Source: Amnibacterium endophyticum (GTDB lineage Bacteria; Actinomycetota; Actinomycetes; Actinomycetales; Microbacteriaceae). Taken from it: DNA of 64,000 nucleotides. Within the stretch, counting starts at the first letter, position 1. Each line of letters opens with the position of its first letter. A program made the translations under genes and the position numbers. Location of the stretch: contig NZ_JBHUEA010000004.1 of the NCBI RefSeq assembly GCF_042680685.1, forward strand, positions 105,617-169,616. Direction: 5' to 3'. The notes below the pieces were generated by a model. It did not search any database and was not told where the DNA came from. It worked only from the letters and a program-made list of their open reading frames with translations. Shown here piece after piece: positions 48,942-56,158 of this stretch.

Positions 48942-49886
48942 TCAGCGGCCCGCTTCGCGGTCGAGCTCGCGGAGCCACTCGCGCGCGGGGCGCTCCCACT
49001 TCGCGTAGGCGGCGGGCGCGGCGGTGCGCAGCACCGCGGCGGCGGCCTCCCCGACGCTCATGAACGGCCAGCCGTCGACGTCGAGCAGCCCGACCGCGGG
49101 GCGCGCGACGCCGGCCCTCGGGTCCCCGAAGAACGCGAGCGCCGCCCGGTAGGGGTCGAGCAGCGCGCCGTCCGAGCCCCAGCCGTCGACGGGCCGCTGC
49201 TGGAAGACGCCGACGGCGTCCGGCGCGAGGCCCGCGCCGACGAGCGACGACTCCTCCATGGCGGCGGCGAGCGCGATCACGAGCCCGTCGTCGGGGATGC
49301 CGAGCGAGCGGCCGGCGGCGACGACGAGGCGGGCGTTCTCCCGCATCTCCCCGGACAGCCGGACGGCGCCCGAACCCGTGCGGCGCGTGTTCGCCACCGG
49401 GATCACGAGCTGCTGGCCGGAGCGGACGACGCTGCCGCGGGACATGCCGTTCGCGAGCAGCACCGCGGCGGTCGCGACGCCGTGCCGGTCCGCGATCGCC
49501 GACACGGTCTCGCCGTCGGCGACGCGGTGGCGGTGCAGGTCGTCGGCCGGACCCGCCGGCGCCGGACGCGTGCCCGGCTTGACGAGCAGCACCGCCCCGG
49601 TGTGCACCTGCGTGCGCCAGCCCAGCCCGTTCAGGGCGAGCACGCCGGCGGTGGACGCGCCGTGGCGAGCCGCGATGTCCGCGACCGTCTCGCCCTCGTC
49701 GACGACGACCTCGACGACGCCGTCGGGGCGCGGCCGCTCCGGCTCCGGGGCCCGCCGCCGGTGCCCGGTGGTGCGGGTCAGCGAGCCCATCAGGCGGCCC
49801 GCCGCCTCGAACCCGGTCTGCAGCGCGCCGCGCTGGTGGCCCACGGGCCGCATGCGCCGCCCGTGCTCCGACATGGTCGAAGTCAT
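48942..49886 (-). CDS. LysM-domain protein with lysozyme-like C-terminal domain
   Basis: This 314-residue protein has two LysM repeats, VVVDEGETVADIAARHGASTAGVLALNG and HRVADGETVSAIADRHGVATAAVLLANG, broken across residues 60-165, which would bind peptidoglycan. The C-terminal 140 residues have ARLVVAAGRSLGIPDDGLVIALAAAMEES and AVGVFQQRPVDGWG; the FQQRP motif is found in actinobacterial transglycosylase/lysozyme-like domains. No signal peptide or membrane helix is visible from the ATG at 49886, which is odd for a wall-binding protein. The start is uncertain. It lies behind the kinase gene's promoter on the same strand. Confidence 0.82.
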   Translation of the reverse strand: MTSTMSEHGRRMRPVGHQRGALQTGFEAAGRLMGSLTRTTGHRRRAPEPERPRPDGVVEVVVDEGETVADIAARHGASTAGVLALNGLGWRTQVHTGAVLLVKPGTRPAPAGPADDLHRHRVADGETVSAIADRHGVATAAVLLANGMSRGSVVRSGQQLVIPVANTRRTGSGAVRLSGEMRENARLVVAAGRSLGIPDDGLVIALAAAMEESSLVGAGLAPDAVGVFQQRPVDGWGSDGALLDPYRAALAFFGDPRAGVARPAVGLLDVDGWPFMSVGEAAAAVLRTAAPAAYAKWERPAREWLRELDREAGR

Positions 49887-50019
49887 CGCTCGTCCCCGTT
49901 CCGCCCTTCCCCCGAGGGGCGTGCCGTCAGTGTCGCAGCGGCGCCGCGGCCGCCGGGGTGGACGGGGCCGGGGCCCCTCCGGACTGGGGGTGCCGCGGCG
50001 GACTGGCATCCTTGGAGCC

Positions 50020-50352
50020 GTGAGCGAGCGAGTGTGGTTGACCGTCCCGGACGTCGCGGAGCGCCTCGACCTCACCCCGAGCCGCGTCCGCCGGCTGATC
50101 GAGGACCGGCACCTCCTCGCCCAGCGGCAGGACGGCGTGCTGCGCATCCCCGAGGTGTTCCTGACCGAGGACGGCCCGCTGCCGGAGCTGCGCGGCACGG
50201 TCGTCCTGCTGGGCGACAGCGGCTTCGGCGACGACGAGGCGGTCACCTGGCTGCTCGAGCCGGAGGACAGCCTCGGCGCCGCCCCGATCGACGCCCTGCT
50301 GGCGGGCCGCAAGGCGGAGGTCCGCCGGGTGGCCCAGGCCCTGGCCTTCTGA
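50020..50352 (+). CDS. Rv2175c-family DNA-binding protein
   Basis: Protein of 110 residues with an N-terminal winged helix-turn-helix (WLTVPDVAERLDLTPSRVRRLIEDRHLLAQR) and a C-terminal wHTH-like region (ALLAGRKAEVRRVAQALAF). Rv2175c in M. tuberculosis binds DNA and is phosphorylated by PknL, whose homologue is encoded 1.1 kb away. CATCCT lies seven bases before the GTG at 50020, a weak leaderless -10. Confidence 0.88.
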   Translation: MSERVWLTVPDVAERLDLTPSRVRRLIEDRHLLAQRQDGVLRIPEVFLTEDGPLPELRGTVVLLGDSGFGDDEAVTWLLEPEDSLGAAPIDALLAGRKAEVRRVAQALAF

Positions 50353-50375
50353 GGTCATGGGGAGGGCGCTCCGGA

Positions 50376-51491
50376 CTAAGACGTCCTGACGCTGATCGAC
50401 TCGGCGAGGCGGCCGAGGGCGTCGCGGGCGTCCGCCGTGAGCGGGGCGCCGTCGAGCGCGTCGAGGGCGCGATCCACGTGCTCCGCGATCATCCGCTCCG
50501 TCCGCTCCACGGCGCCGGAGGCGCGGATCGTCTCCTGCAGGGCCTGCACCTGGTCGCCGTCGAGCTCCGGGTCGCCGAGCAGCTCGTCCACGGTCCGCTT
50601 CGCCGAGACGGGCAGCTCGGCACGGGCGAGCGCGATGAGGACGGTGCGCTTGCCCTCGATCAGGTCGTCGCCCGCGGGCTTGCCGGTCACCTCGCTGTCG
50701 CCGAAGACCCCGAGCAGGTCGTCCCGCAGCTGGAACGCGATGCCGAGCGGGAGCCCGAACTCGCGCAGCGCGGCCATCTGCGCGAGCGACGCGCCCCCGA
50801 GGGACGCCCCGATCGCGAGCGGCGCCTCGATCGAGTACTTCGCCGACTTGTAGGTGATGACGTTCAGCGCGGTCGCGACCTCGTCGCGCTCGTCGACGTG
50901 CGGCCAGGCGGCCTCGGCGACGACGTCGAGGTACTGGCCCGCCGTGACGTCGGTACGCATGCGGTTGAACTCGGCCCGCGCGGCGCGGGCGTTGCCTCGG
51001 TCGGCCAGCTGCTCGAGCGACTCCGCGAACAGCTCGTCGCTCCAGACGAGCAGCAGGTCGCCCAGCAGGATGCCGGCGGACGTGCCGAAGCGCTCGGCGT
51101 CGCCGACGAACCGGCGGTCGCGGTGCTCCGCCTCGAAGCGGCGGTGCACCGCCGGCTGGCCGCGCCGGGTGTCGGAGGCGTCGATCAGGTCGTCGTGCAC
51201 CAGCGCCGCGGCGTGGAAGAGCTCGAGCGCCGACGCCGCGCCGACCACCGCGGGCAGGTCGCGACGGCTGTCGTCCCCGAACCAGTCCTGCGCGTCGGTG
51301 CCCTGGACGGCCTGCCAGCCCCAGTAGCAGAACCGCGCGCGGTACCGCTTCCCGAATCTCAGAAGATCCCTTGAGAAGTCCCCCATCGTGAGGGCGTCCC
51401 CGGACACTGCGGCGAGAATCGACGCTCGAGCGTCGAGGAACTCGTCGAGCCGGGATCGCACCAGGTCGACGAGTCGGCCACCGGTGGTCAC
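50376..51491 (-). CDS. idsA: Polyprenyl synthetase family protein (IdsA-like)
   Basis: Prenyl diphosphate synthase of 371 residues. The first Asp-rich motif is LVHDDLIDASDTRRGQPAVHRRF near residue 98 and the second is FQLRDDLLGVFGDSEVTGKPAGDD near residue 255. The enzyme condenses isopentenyl units to geranylgeranyl-type diphosphate for quinones, carotenoids or the wall lipid carrier. Length matches actinobacterial IdsA. A leaderless TAGGCT box precedes the GTG at 51491. Confidence 0.93.
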   Translation of the reverse strand: MTTGGRLVDLVRSRLDEFLDARASILAAVSGDALTMGDFSRDLLRFGKRYRARFCYWGWQAVQGTDAQDWFGDDSRRDLPAVVGAASALELFHAAALVHDDLIDASDTRRGQPAVHRRFEAEHRDRRFVGDAERFGTSAGILLGDLLLVWSDELFAESLEQLADRGNARAARAEFNRMRTDVTAGQYLDVVAEAAWPHVDERDEVATALNVITYKSAKYSIEAPLAIGASLGGASLAQMAALREFGLPLGIAFQLRDDLLGVFGDSEVTGKPAGDDLIEGKRTVLIALARAELPVSAKRTVDELLGDPELDGDQVQALQETIRASGAVERTERMIAEHVDRALDALDGAPLTADARDALGRLAESISVRTS

Positions 51492-51497
51492 CCGCCT

Positions 51498-51503
51498 AGC
51501 CTA
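51498..51503 (-). promoter_or_regulatory. Leaderless -10 box for the prenyl synthase gene
   Basis: On the minus strand TAGGCT lies 6 bases before the GTG at 51491. A second copy of the same CTAGG string follows at 51503-51507. Confidence 0.5.
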
Positions 51504-51582
51504 GCCGCGCCGCCCGCGTCTACACTTGCGCGACGAGCCGTCGCCGTCGTCGCACTCGTTTTCGAAAAGGTGAGGGAACCGG

Positions 51583-51948
51583 ATGCCACTTTCGGAGCAG
51601 GAGCAGCGCCTTCTCGACGAGATGGAGCGCAATCTCTACCACGGTGATGCGGACTTCGTCGCCTCCGTCGGTCGTGCATCCGGCCGTGTCAACTACACGG
51701 CCATCGCCGGCGGCGTGCTGCTCGCGATCGCGGGCATCGGCGGTCTCGTCCTCGGCGTGCTCCTGCAGAACTGGTTCGTCGGCGTCATCGGGTTCGCGGC
51801 GATGTTCGGCGGCGTGCTGCTGGCCGTCGGCCGGCGGGGTCGCCCCGCCTTCCCCTCCTCCTCTTCCTCCTCCGCGGCCCCCCGAGCGCGTCGCGGCGGG
51901 TTCATGGACCGCATGAACGAGCGCTGGGAGCGCCGCCGCCGCGGCTGA
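51583..51948 (+). CDS. DUF3040 membrane protein
   Basis: The 121-residue protein starts MPLSEQEQRLLDEMERNLYHGDADF, broken here at residue 20, the DUF3040 signature, then has two membrane helices (YTAIAGGVLLAIAGIGGLVLGVLL and FVGVIGFAAMFGGVLLAVG) and a basic C-terminal tail. DUF3040 genes lie just upstream of mraZ in many Actinobacteria (Rv2169c in M. tuberculosis); the function is unknown. AAAGGTGAGGG precedes the ATG. Confidence 0.92.
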   Translation: MPLSEQEQRLLDEMERNLYHGDADFVASVGRASGRVNYTAIAGGVLLAIAGIGGLVLGVLLQNWFVGVIGFAAMFGGVLLAVGRRGRPAFPSSSSSSAAPRARRGGFMDRMNERWERRRRG

Positions 51949-51961
51949 CGCACCTCCTCTC

Positions 51962-51998
51962 ACGAAGACCCCCGGGCCCAGGGCCCGGGGGTCTTCGT
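51962..51998 (+). terminator. Hairpin terminator after the DUF3040 gene
   Basis: Exact 18-base arms, 51962-51979 and 51981-51998, surround a single central base. It separates the DUF3040 gene from the mraZ promoter region. Confidence 0.8.
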
Positions 51999-52046
51999 CG
52001 TTCCCGGGGGTGGAAGTGGAGCCGGCGGCCGTCACGAGTGCCCCGA

Positions 52047-52070
52047 GTGGAGGGATGTGGAGTAAAGTGG
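52047..52070 (+). promoter_or_regulatory. MraZ-box-like repeats overlapping the dcw promoter
   Basis: GTGG occurs at 52047, 52057 and 52067, exactly 10 bases apart, as GTGGAGGGAT-GTGGAGTAAA-GTGG. MraZ binds such direct repeats upstream of its own gene. A candidate -10, TAAAGT (52063-52068), lies inside the repeats, so bound MraZ would block polymerase. Confidence 0.65.
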
Positions 52071-52109
52071 TGCACGTCGGCGAGGTGCCGGCGACGAGGG
52101 GTGGGCGCC

Positions 52110-52541
52110 GTGTTCCTCGGGACGTACGCCCCCCGGCTCGACGAGAAGGGGCGGATCATCCTTCCTGCCAAGTTCGCGGAGGCCATCGCCGACGGCGTGG
52201 TCATGACGCGCGGCCAGGAGCGGTGCCTCTACGTCTTCGCCCGCGAGGAGTTCGAGCGCGTCGCCGAGCGGATCCGCGCCGTGCCGGCCGCGAATCGCGA
52301 CGCCCGCAACGCCCTGCGGGTCTTCCTCGCGGGCGCCCACGACGAGGTGCCGGACAAGCAGCGACGGGTCACGATCCCGCCGGTGCTCCGCGCCTACGCG
52401 GGGCTCGACCGCGACCTCGCCGTGCTCGGCGTCGGCGACCGGATCGAGATCTGGGACGCCGCGGCCTGGGAGGCGAACCTCGCCACGACCGAGGACGCGT
52501 TCGCGGACGCCGAGGGCGAGGTGGTGCCCGGCGTGCTCTGA
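52110..52541 (+). CDS. mraZ: Division/cell-wall cluster transcriptional regulator MraZ
   Basis: The 143-residue regulator has two AbrB-like SpoVT domains: FLGTYAPRLDEKGRIILPAKF at residues 2-22 and DEVPDKQRRVTIPPVLRAYAG near residue 75. Both carry the DxKGR/DxQRR-type DNA-contact loop. The GTG at 52110 gives the usual family length; a GTG at 52101 is possible. It heads the dcw cluster and probably represses it through the repeats at 52047-52070. Confidence 0.95.
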   Translation: MFLGTYAPRLDEKGRIILPAKFAEAIADGVVMTRGQERCLYVFAREEFERVAERIRAVPAANRDARNALRVFLAGAHDEVPDKQRRVTIPPVLRAYAGLDRDLAVLGVGDRIEIWDAAAWEANLATTEDAFADAEGEVVPGVL

Positions 52542-52574
52542 TCCGTCCCGTGCGACTCCCAGCCGTGGCGGGAG

Positions 52575-52642
52575 CCCTGGCGCACTTCCCCGGTGCCAGG
52601 TCCTCCGTCGGCCGCCCCTGACACACTTCCCCGGTGCCAGGT
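52575..52642. repeat. Duplicated 27-bp motif between mraZ and rsmH
   Basis: Copies at 52575-52601 and 52616-52642 match at 25 of 27 bases (core CACTTCCCCGGTGCCAGGT), 41 bases apart. Each holds a small imperfect inverted repeat (CCTGGC ... GCCAGG). In the second copy the GTG used as rsmH start is part of the motif, and CACACT lies six bases before it, like a leaderless -10. This could be a regulator site, a duplicated start region or part of a dispersed repeat. Confidence 0.65.
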
Positions 52643-53656
52643 GCGGACACGGATGGGGATCGGGCGGAGCGGCCGGAGGCGTCGGGCCCGCCGGCGGGAG
52701 CGCGCGAGCGCCACGTGCCGGTGCTGCTCGCCACCACGCTCGACCTGCTCGCCCCCGCGCTCGAGCGCGACGGCGCCGTCGTCGTCGACGCGACGCTCGG
52801 GCTCGGCGGCCACGCGGAGGCGCTGCTCGAGCGGTTCCCCGGCCTGCGCCTCGTCGGCGTCGACCGCGACCCGACGGCGCTCGCGCTCGCGGGGGAGCGG
52901 CTCGCGCGGTTCGGAGCGCGCTTCCACGGCGTGCACGCCGTCTACGACGAGATCCCGGCCGCGCTCGACGAGGCCGGCCTGCCGGCGGTCGACGGCGTGC
53001 TGTTCGACCTCGGGGTCTCCTCGATGCAGCTCGACGAGGACGACCGCGGGTTCAGCTACGCCCGCGACGTGCCGCTCGACATGCGGATGGACCCGGGGGA
53101 GCCCCGCACTGCCGCGGACGTCGTGAACGGCTGGTCCGCGGCGGACCTCGCGCGGATCTTCAGCCGGTACGGCGAGGAGCGCCTCGCGGGGCGCTACGCG
53201 CGAGCGATCGTGGCGGCCCGCGAGGCCACCCCAGTCCGGGGCTCGGCCCAGCTGGTCGCGATCCTCGAGCAGGCGACCCCCGCCGCGATGAAATCCCGCG
53301 GCCACGTGGGCAAACGCGTCTTCCAGGCCCTGCGCATCGAGGTCAACCGCGAGCTGGAGGTGCTCGAGCGGGCGATCCCTGCGGCGCTCGACCGCATCCT
53401 CACAGGTGGCCGGATCGTCATCCTCTCCTACCATTCCCTCGAGGACCGGATCGCCAAGCGAGCACTCGCTGCGCGCACCGTCTCGACCGCCCCGCGAGGG
53501 CTCCCGGTCGAGACCGACGAGACGGCCCCCACCTTCCGGATGCTGACGCGGGGAACCCCCACGGCGGCGGACGCGGAGGTGCAGGAGAACCCGAGGGCCG
53601 CATCCGTGCGGCTCCGGGCGGCGGAGCGGATCCGGGGGGAGCCGCGCACCGCCTGA
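52634..53656 (+). CDS. rsmH: 16S rRNA (cytosine-1402-N4)-methyltransferase
   Basis: Methyltransferase of 340 residues that modifies C1402 of 16S rRNA with SAM. Motifs: HVPVLLATTLDLLAP, VVDATLGLGGHAEALLE for SAM binding, LFDLGVSSMQLDEDDRGFSY, GKRVFQALRIEVNREL and YHSLEDRIAKRAL. The first 26 residues are polar and poorly conserved. The start GTG at 52634 lies inside the 27-bp duplicated motif; no ribosome site is seen. It is the second gene of the dcw cluster, 92 bases after mraZ. Confidence 0.94.
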   Translation: MPGADTDGDRAERPEASGPPAGARERHVPVLLATTLDLLAPALERDGAVVVDATLGLGGHAEALLERFPGLRLVGVDRDPTALALAGERLARFGARFHGVHAVYDEIPAALDEAGLPAVDGVLFDLGVSSMQLDEDDRGFSYARDVPLDMRMDPGEPRTAADVVNGWSAADLARIFSRYGEERLAGRYARAIVAAREATPVRGSAQLVAILEQATPAAMKSRGHVGKRVFQALRIEVNRELEVLERAIPAALDRILTGGRIVILSYHSLEDRIAKRALAARTVSTAPRGLPVETDETAPTFRMLTRGTPTAADAEVQENPRAASVRLRAAERIRGEPRTA

Positions 53657-53687
53657 CACGGATGTCGAGACAGTTGGGGGACTGTTG

Positions 53688-54167
53688 ATGAGCACCGCAC
53701 TCGCGTACGACCCTGTCCGCTCGTTCGCGCCGGCGATGCCGGCACCGGTGGCGCCCGCGCCCGCGGTGCCCGCACCGGAGCAGCCGGCCGCGACGCCCGC
53801 CCGGCCCGCCGCGCAGCCGGCGGGCGCCGCCGCGCCGCGCCCTCGCGGGCTCGCCGCCGCCGCCCTCGTCGGGGTGGTCGCGTGCGTCGTCGGGGCGCAG
53901 CTCGTGCTCTCGATCGGCACCGCCGAGAGCGCCTACCGCCTCTCGGCGCTGCAGCAGCAGTCGGAGCAGCTGGCGCACCGACAGGCGGCCGACCAGGAGG
54001 CGCTGCGGTCGCTCGCGGCCCCGCAGCGCCTCGCGGCGCGTGCCGCCGCCCTCGGCATGGTGCCGGACGACGAGGCCGCCTACCTCGACGCGCGCACCGG
54101 TCGGGTGCTCGGCAGCACGGTGCCCGCGGAGGGCCGGGCGAGCGCACCGGGCGGCATCGTCCGCTGA
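53688..54167 (+). CDS. ftsL: FtsL-like division protein
   Basis: Membrane protein of 159 residues. A 50-residue Pro/Ala-rich cytoplasmic head leads to one membrane helix (AAAALVGVVACVVGAQLVLSI) and an extracellular coiled coil (LSALQQQSEQLAHRQAADQEALRSLAAPQRLAARAAALGM, broken at residue 100). FtsL varies strongly in sequence; identification rests on position between rsmH and ftsI and this architecture. It would bridge FtsB/FtsQ and activate FtsW-FtsI. A TTGGGGGA site precedes the ATG at 53688. Confidence 0.85.
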   Translation: MSTALAYDPVRSFAPAMPAPVAPAPAVPAPEQPAATPARPAAQPAGAAAPRPRGLAAAALVGVVACVVGAQLVLSIGTAESAYRLSALQQQSEQLAHRQAADQEALRSLAAPQRLAARAAALGMVPDDEAAYLDARTGRVLGSTVPAEGRASAPGGIVR

Positions 54168-54256
54168 CCGCGCGAGCCTCCCCTGGGAGGCGGGGCCCCT
54201 CGCCTAGGTTCGCCGAGATCGCGGCCGGACCGGGCGCGGACGGCGGGAGGGTGCGG

Positions 54257-56002
54257 ATGGGTCGGCGGCGACGCCCGGGGCGGTTCCGGCCGCTCTTCGT
54301 GCTGGTGCTCGTCGTGGTGCTCGCCGGCGTCGTGCTCGGCCGCCTCGCCGACGTCCAGGTCGTGCGCGCCGACGCGCTGCGCGCCGAGTCGAAGGACCGC
54401 CGGAGCACCACGAGCGTGCTCCCGGGCCCCCGCGGCGACATCGTCGACGCGGACGGCACCGTGCTCGCCACGACCGTGCAGCGCTGGGAGGTCACCGCGG
54501 TGCCGTGGATCGCGGTCTCCTCGAAGCGGTTCGAGGCGGACGCCGCCGCGGTCGCGTCGGCGCTGCGCCTCGACCCGGCCGCCGTCCGCGGCGCGCTGAC
54601 GAAGGATCCGAAGGCGCAGTACGCGCTGATCGCGAAGCAGATCGACGCCGCGGCGCTCGAGCGGGTGAAGCGCCTCGACCTCGGCTGGCTGTACTACCGC
54701 GCGGTCGAGCAGCGCACGTACCCGGCGGGCGCCGTCGCCGGCAACCTGATCGGGTTCGTCGGCGCGCAGCAGCAGCCGCAGGCGGGGATCGAGTACGGCT
54801 GGGACCGCTGCCTCGCCGGCAAGGACGGCGAGTCCGTCGCCGAGGTCTCGGCGGGCGGCACGCCGATCCCGGGCTCCGACGCGGTGGTGCGTCCCGCGGA
54901 GCCCGGCGGGAAGGTCGAGCTCACGGTGCAGCGCGACCTGCAGTACTACGCCCAGCAGGTGCTCGCCGAGCGGGCCAGGGAGACCGCCGCGCAGTGGGGC
55001 GCCGTGGTGGTGGAGGAGGTGCGCACCGGCCGCCTGCTCGCCGTCGCGGACTGGCCGACGGTGAACCCGAACCGGGTCGGGGTCACGGCGGCCGCGGACG
55101 CGGGCGCGCTCGGCTCCCGCGCCTTCACCGCGCCCTACGAGCCCGGCTCGACGATGAAGCCGATCACGGCCGCGATGCTGCTCGACCACGGCCTCGCCGC
55201 GCCGGGTAGCCGGGTCGTCGCCCCCTACCGGCTCCGCACCGCCGACGGCGCGGACGTGAACGACAGCGAGCACCACGGGGACGAGCGGCTGACCCTGACC
55301 GGGGTGCTCGTCGAGAGCAGCAACACCGGCATCTCGCAGCTGGGCGCGCGACTGCCCGACCAGGAGCGGTACGACGAGCTGAAGGCGTTCGGCTTCGGCG
55401 CCCGCACCGAGGTCGGCTTCGGCGCGGAGGCGACCGGCACCCTCGGCGTCGGCGCCCCGCACTGGGACCCTCAGTCGCGGCTCGCGACGATGTTCGGTCA
55501 GGGCATGACGGCCTCCGCGGTCCAGATGGCGAGCGCCTACCAGGCCCTCGGCAACGGCGGCGTCCGGCTGCCGGTCCGGCTGGTCGAGTCCTGCACCGGC
55601 GCGGACGGCGAGGTCCACCGCGTCGACACGGGCGCGCCCCGCCGGGTGGTGTCCGCGAAGGCGGCCCGCGGCACGGTGCGCATGCTGGAGAACGTCGCGA
55701 CGAAGGGCTGGCTGCGCGACGTCGTGCGGATCCCCGGCTACCGGGTGGCGACGAAGACGGGCACCGCGCAGGAGTCCGACGGCCGCGGCGGCTACGCGAA
55801 GGGCTACCTCGTCTCGCTCGCCGGCATCGCCCCGGCCGACGACCCCCGCTACGTCGTCTACGTCGTGCTCGACGCGCCGGCGAGGATGAACACGTCGGAG
55901 GCGCCCGCGCCGGTGTTCCAGAAGGTCATGTCGCGCGCGCTGCAGTCGGGGGGCGTCACGCCGTCCGGGACGACCTCGCCGGATCTGCCCGCGCGCTGGT
56001 GA
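54257..56002 (+). CDS. ftsI: Class B penicillin-binding protein, septal transpeptidase
   Basis: Transpeptidase of 581 residues. An N-terminal membrane helix (residues 10-30, FVLVLVVVLAGVVLGRLAD) is followed by the dimerisation domain (LPGPRGDIVDADGTVLA) and the penicillin-binding domain: SxxK at S298 (GSTMK), SxN at S354-N356 (ESSNTG) and KTGT at residues 500-503. All catalytic residues are present. It has no PASTA domains. A GGGAGG site and TAGGTT (54206) suggest an extra promoter before it. The murE gene that normally follows is absent. Confidence 0.95.
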   Translation: MGRRRRPGRFRPLFVLVLVVVLAGVVLGRLADVQVVRADALRAESKDRRSTTSVLPGPRGDIVDADGTVLATTVQRWEVTAVPWIAVSSKRFEADAAAVASALRLDPAAVRGALTKDPKAQYALIAKQIDAAALERVKRLDLGWLYYRAVEQRTYPAGAVAGNLIGFVGAQQQPQAGIEYGWDRCLAGKDGESVAEVSAGGTPIPGSDAVVRPAEPGGKVELTVQRDLQYYAQQVLAERARETAAQWGAVVVEEVRTGRLLAVADWPTVNPNRVGVTAAADAGALGSRAFTAPYEPGSTMKPITAAMLLDHGLAAPGSRVVAPYRLRTADGADVNDSEHHGDERLTLTGVLVESSNTGISQLGARLPDQERYDELKAFGFGARTEVGFGAEATGTLGVGAPHWDPQSRLATMFGQGMTASAVQMASAYQALGNGGVRLPVRLVESCTGADGEVHRVDTGAPRRVVSAKAARGTVRMLENVATKGWLRDVVRIPGYRVATKTGTAQESDGRGGYAKGYLVSLAGIAPADDPRYVVYVVLDAPARMNTSEAPAPVFQKVMSRALQSGGVTPSGTTSPDLPARW

Positions 56003-56009
56003 CGTGCCG

Positions 56010-56025
56010 CCCCCGCTTCCGGGGG
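56010..56025 (+). other. Short hairpin between ftsI and murF
   Basis: CCCCCG and CGGGGG form a six-pair stem with a CTTC loop, seven bases after the ftsI stop. It may cause partial termination before the promoter-like TACGCT (56043-56048). Confidence 0.45.
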
Positions 56026-56086
56026 TCGCGGGAAGGACCACGTACGCTGGCTCCCGGTGGACACGGGTACGAGGAGGTCGCGGCTG

Positions 56087-56158
56087 ATGCGCACGAGCAG
56101 GGCCGGTGCGCTCGCCGAACGGTCGAGCGCGGTGCCGACCTCGGATCCGCGCCCGTGA
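56087..56158 (+). CDS. Short ORF coupled to murF (23 residues)
   Basis: An ATG at 56087 follows a strong GAGGAGG site (56071-56077) and a TACGCT -10 box at 56043. The frame encodes 23 residues beginning MRTSRAGALAERSS and its TGA (56156-56158) overlaps the GTG start of murF (GTGA). murF has no good ribosome site of its own, so ribosomes finishing this ORF probably reinitiate at murF. It occupies the place where murE is usually found; no MurE motif is present in it. Confidence 0.5.
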   Translation: MRTSRAGALAERSSAVPTSDPRP

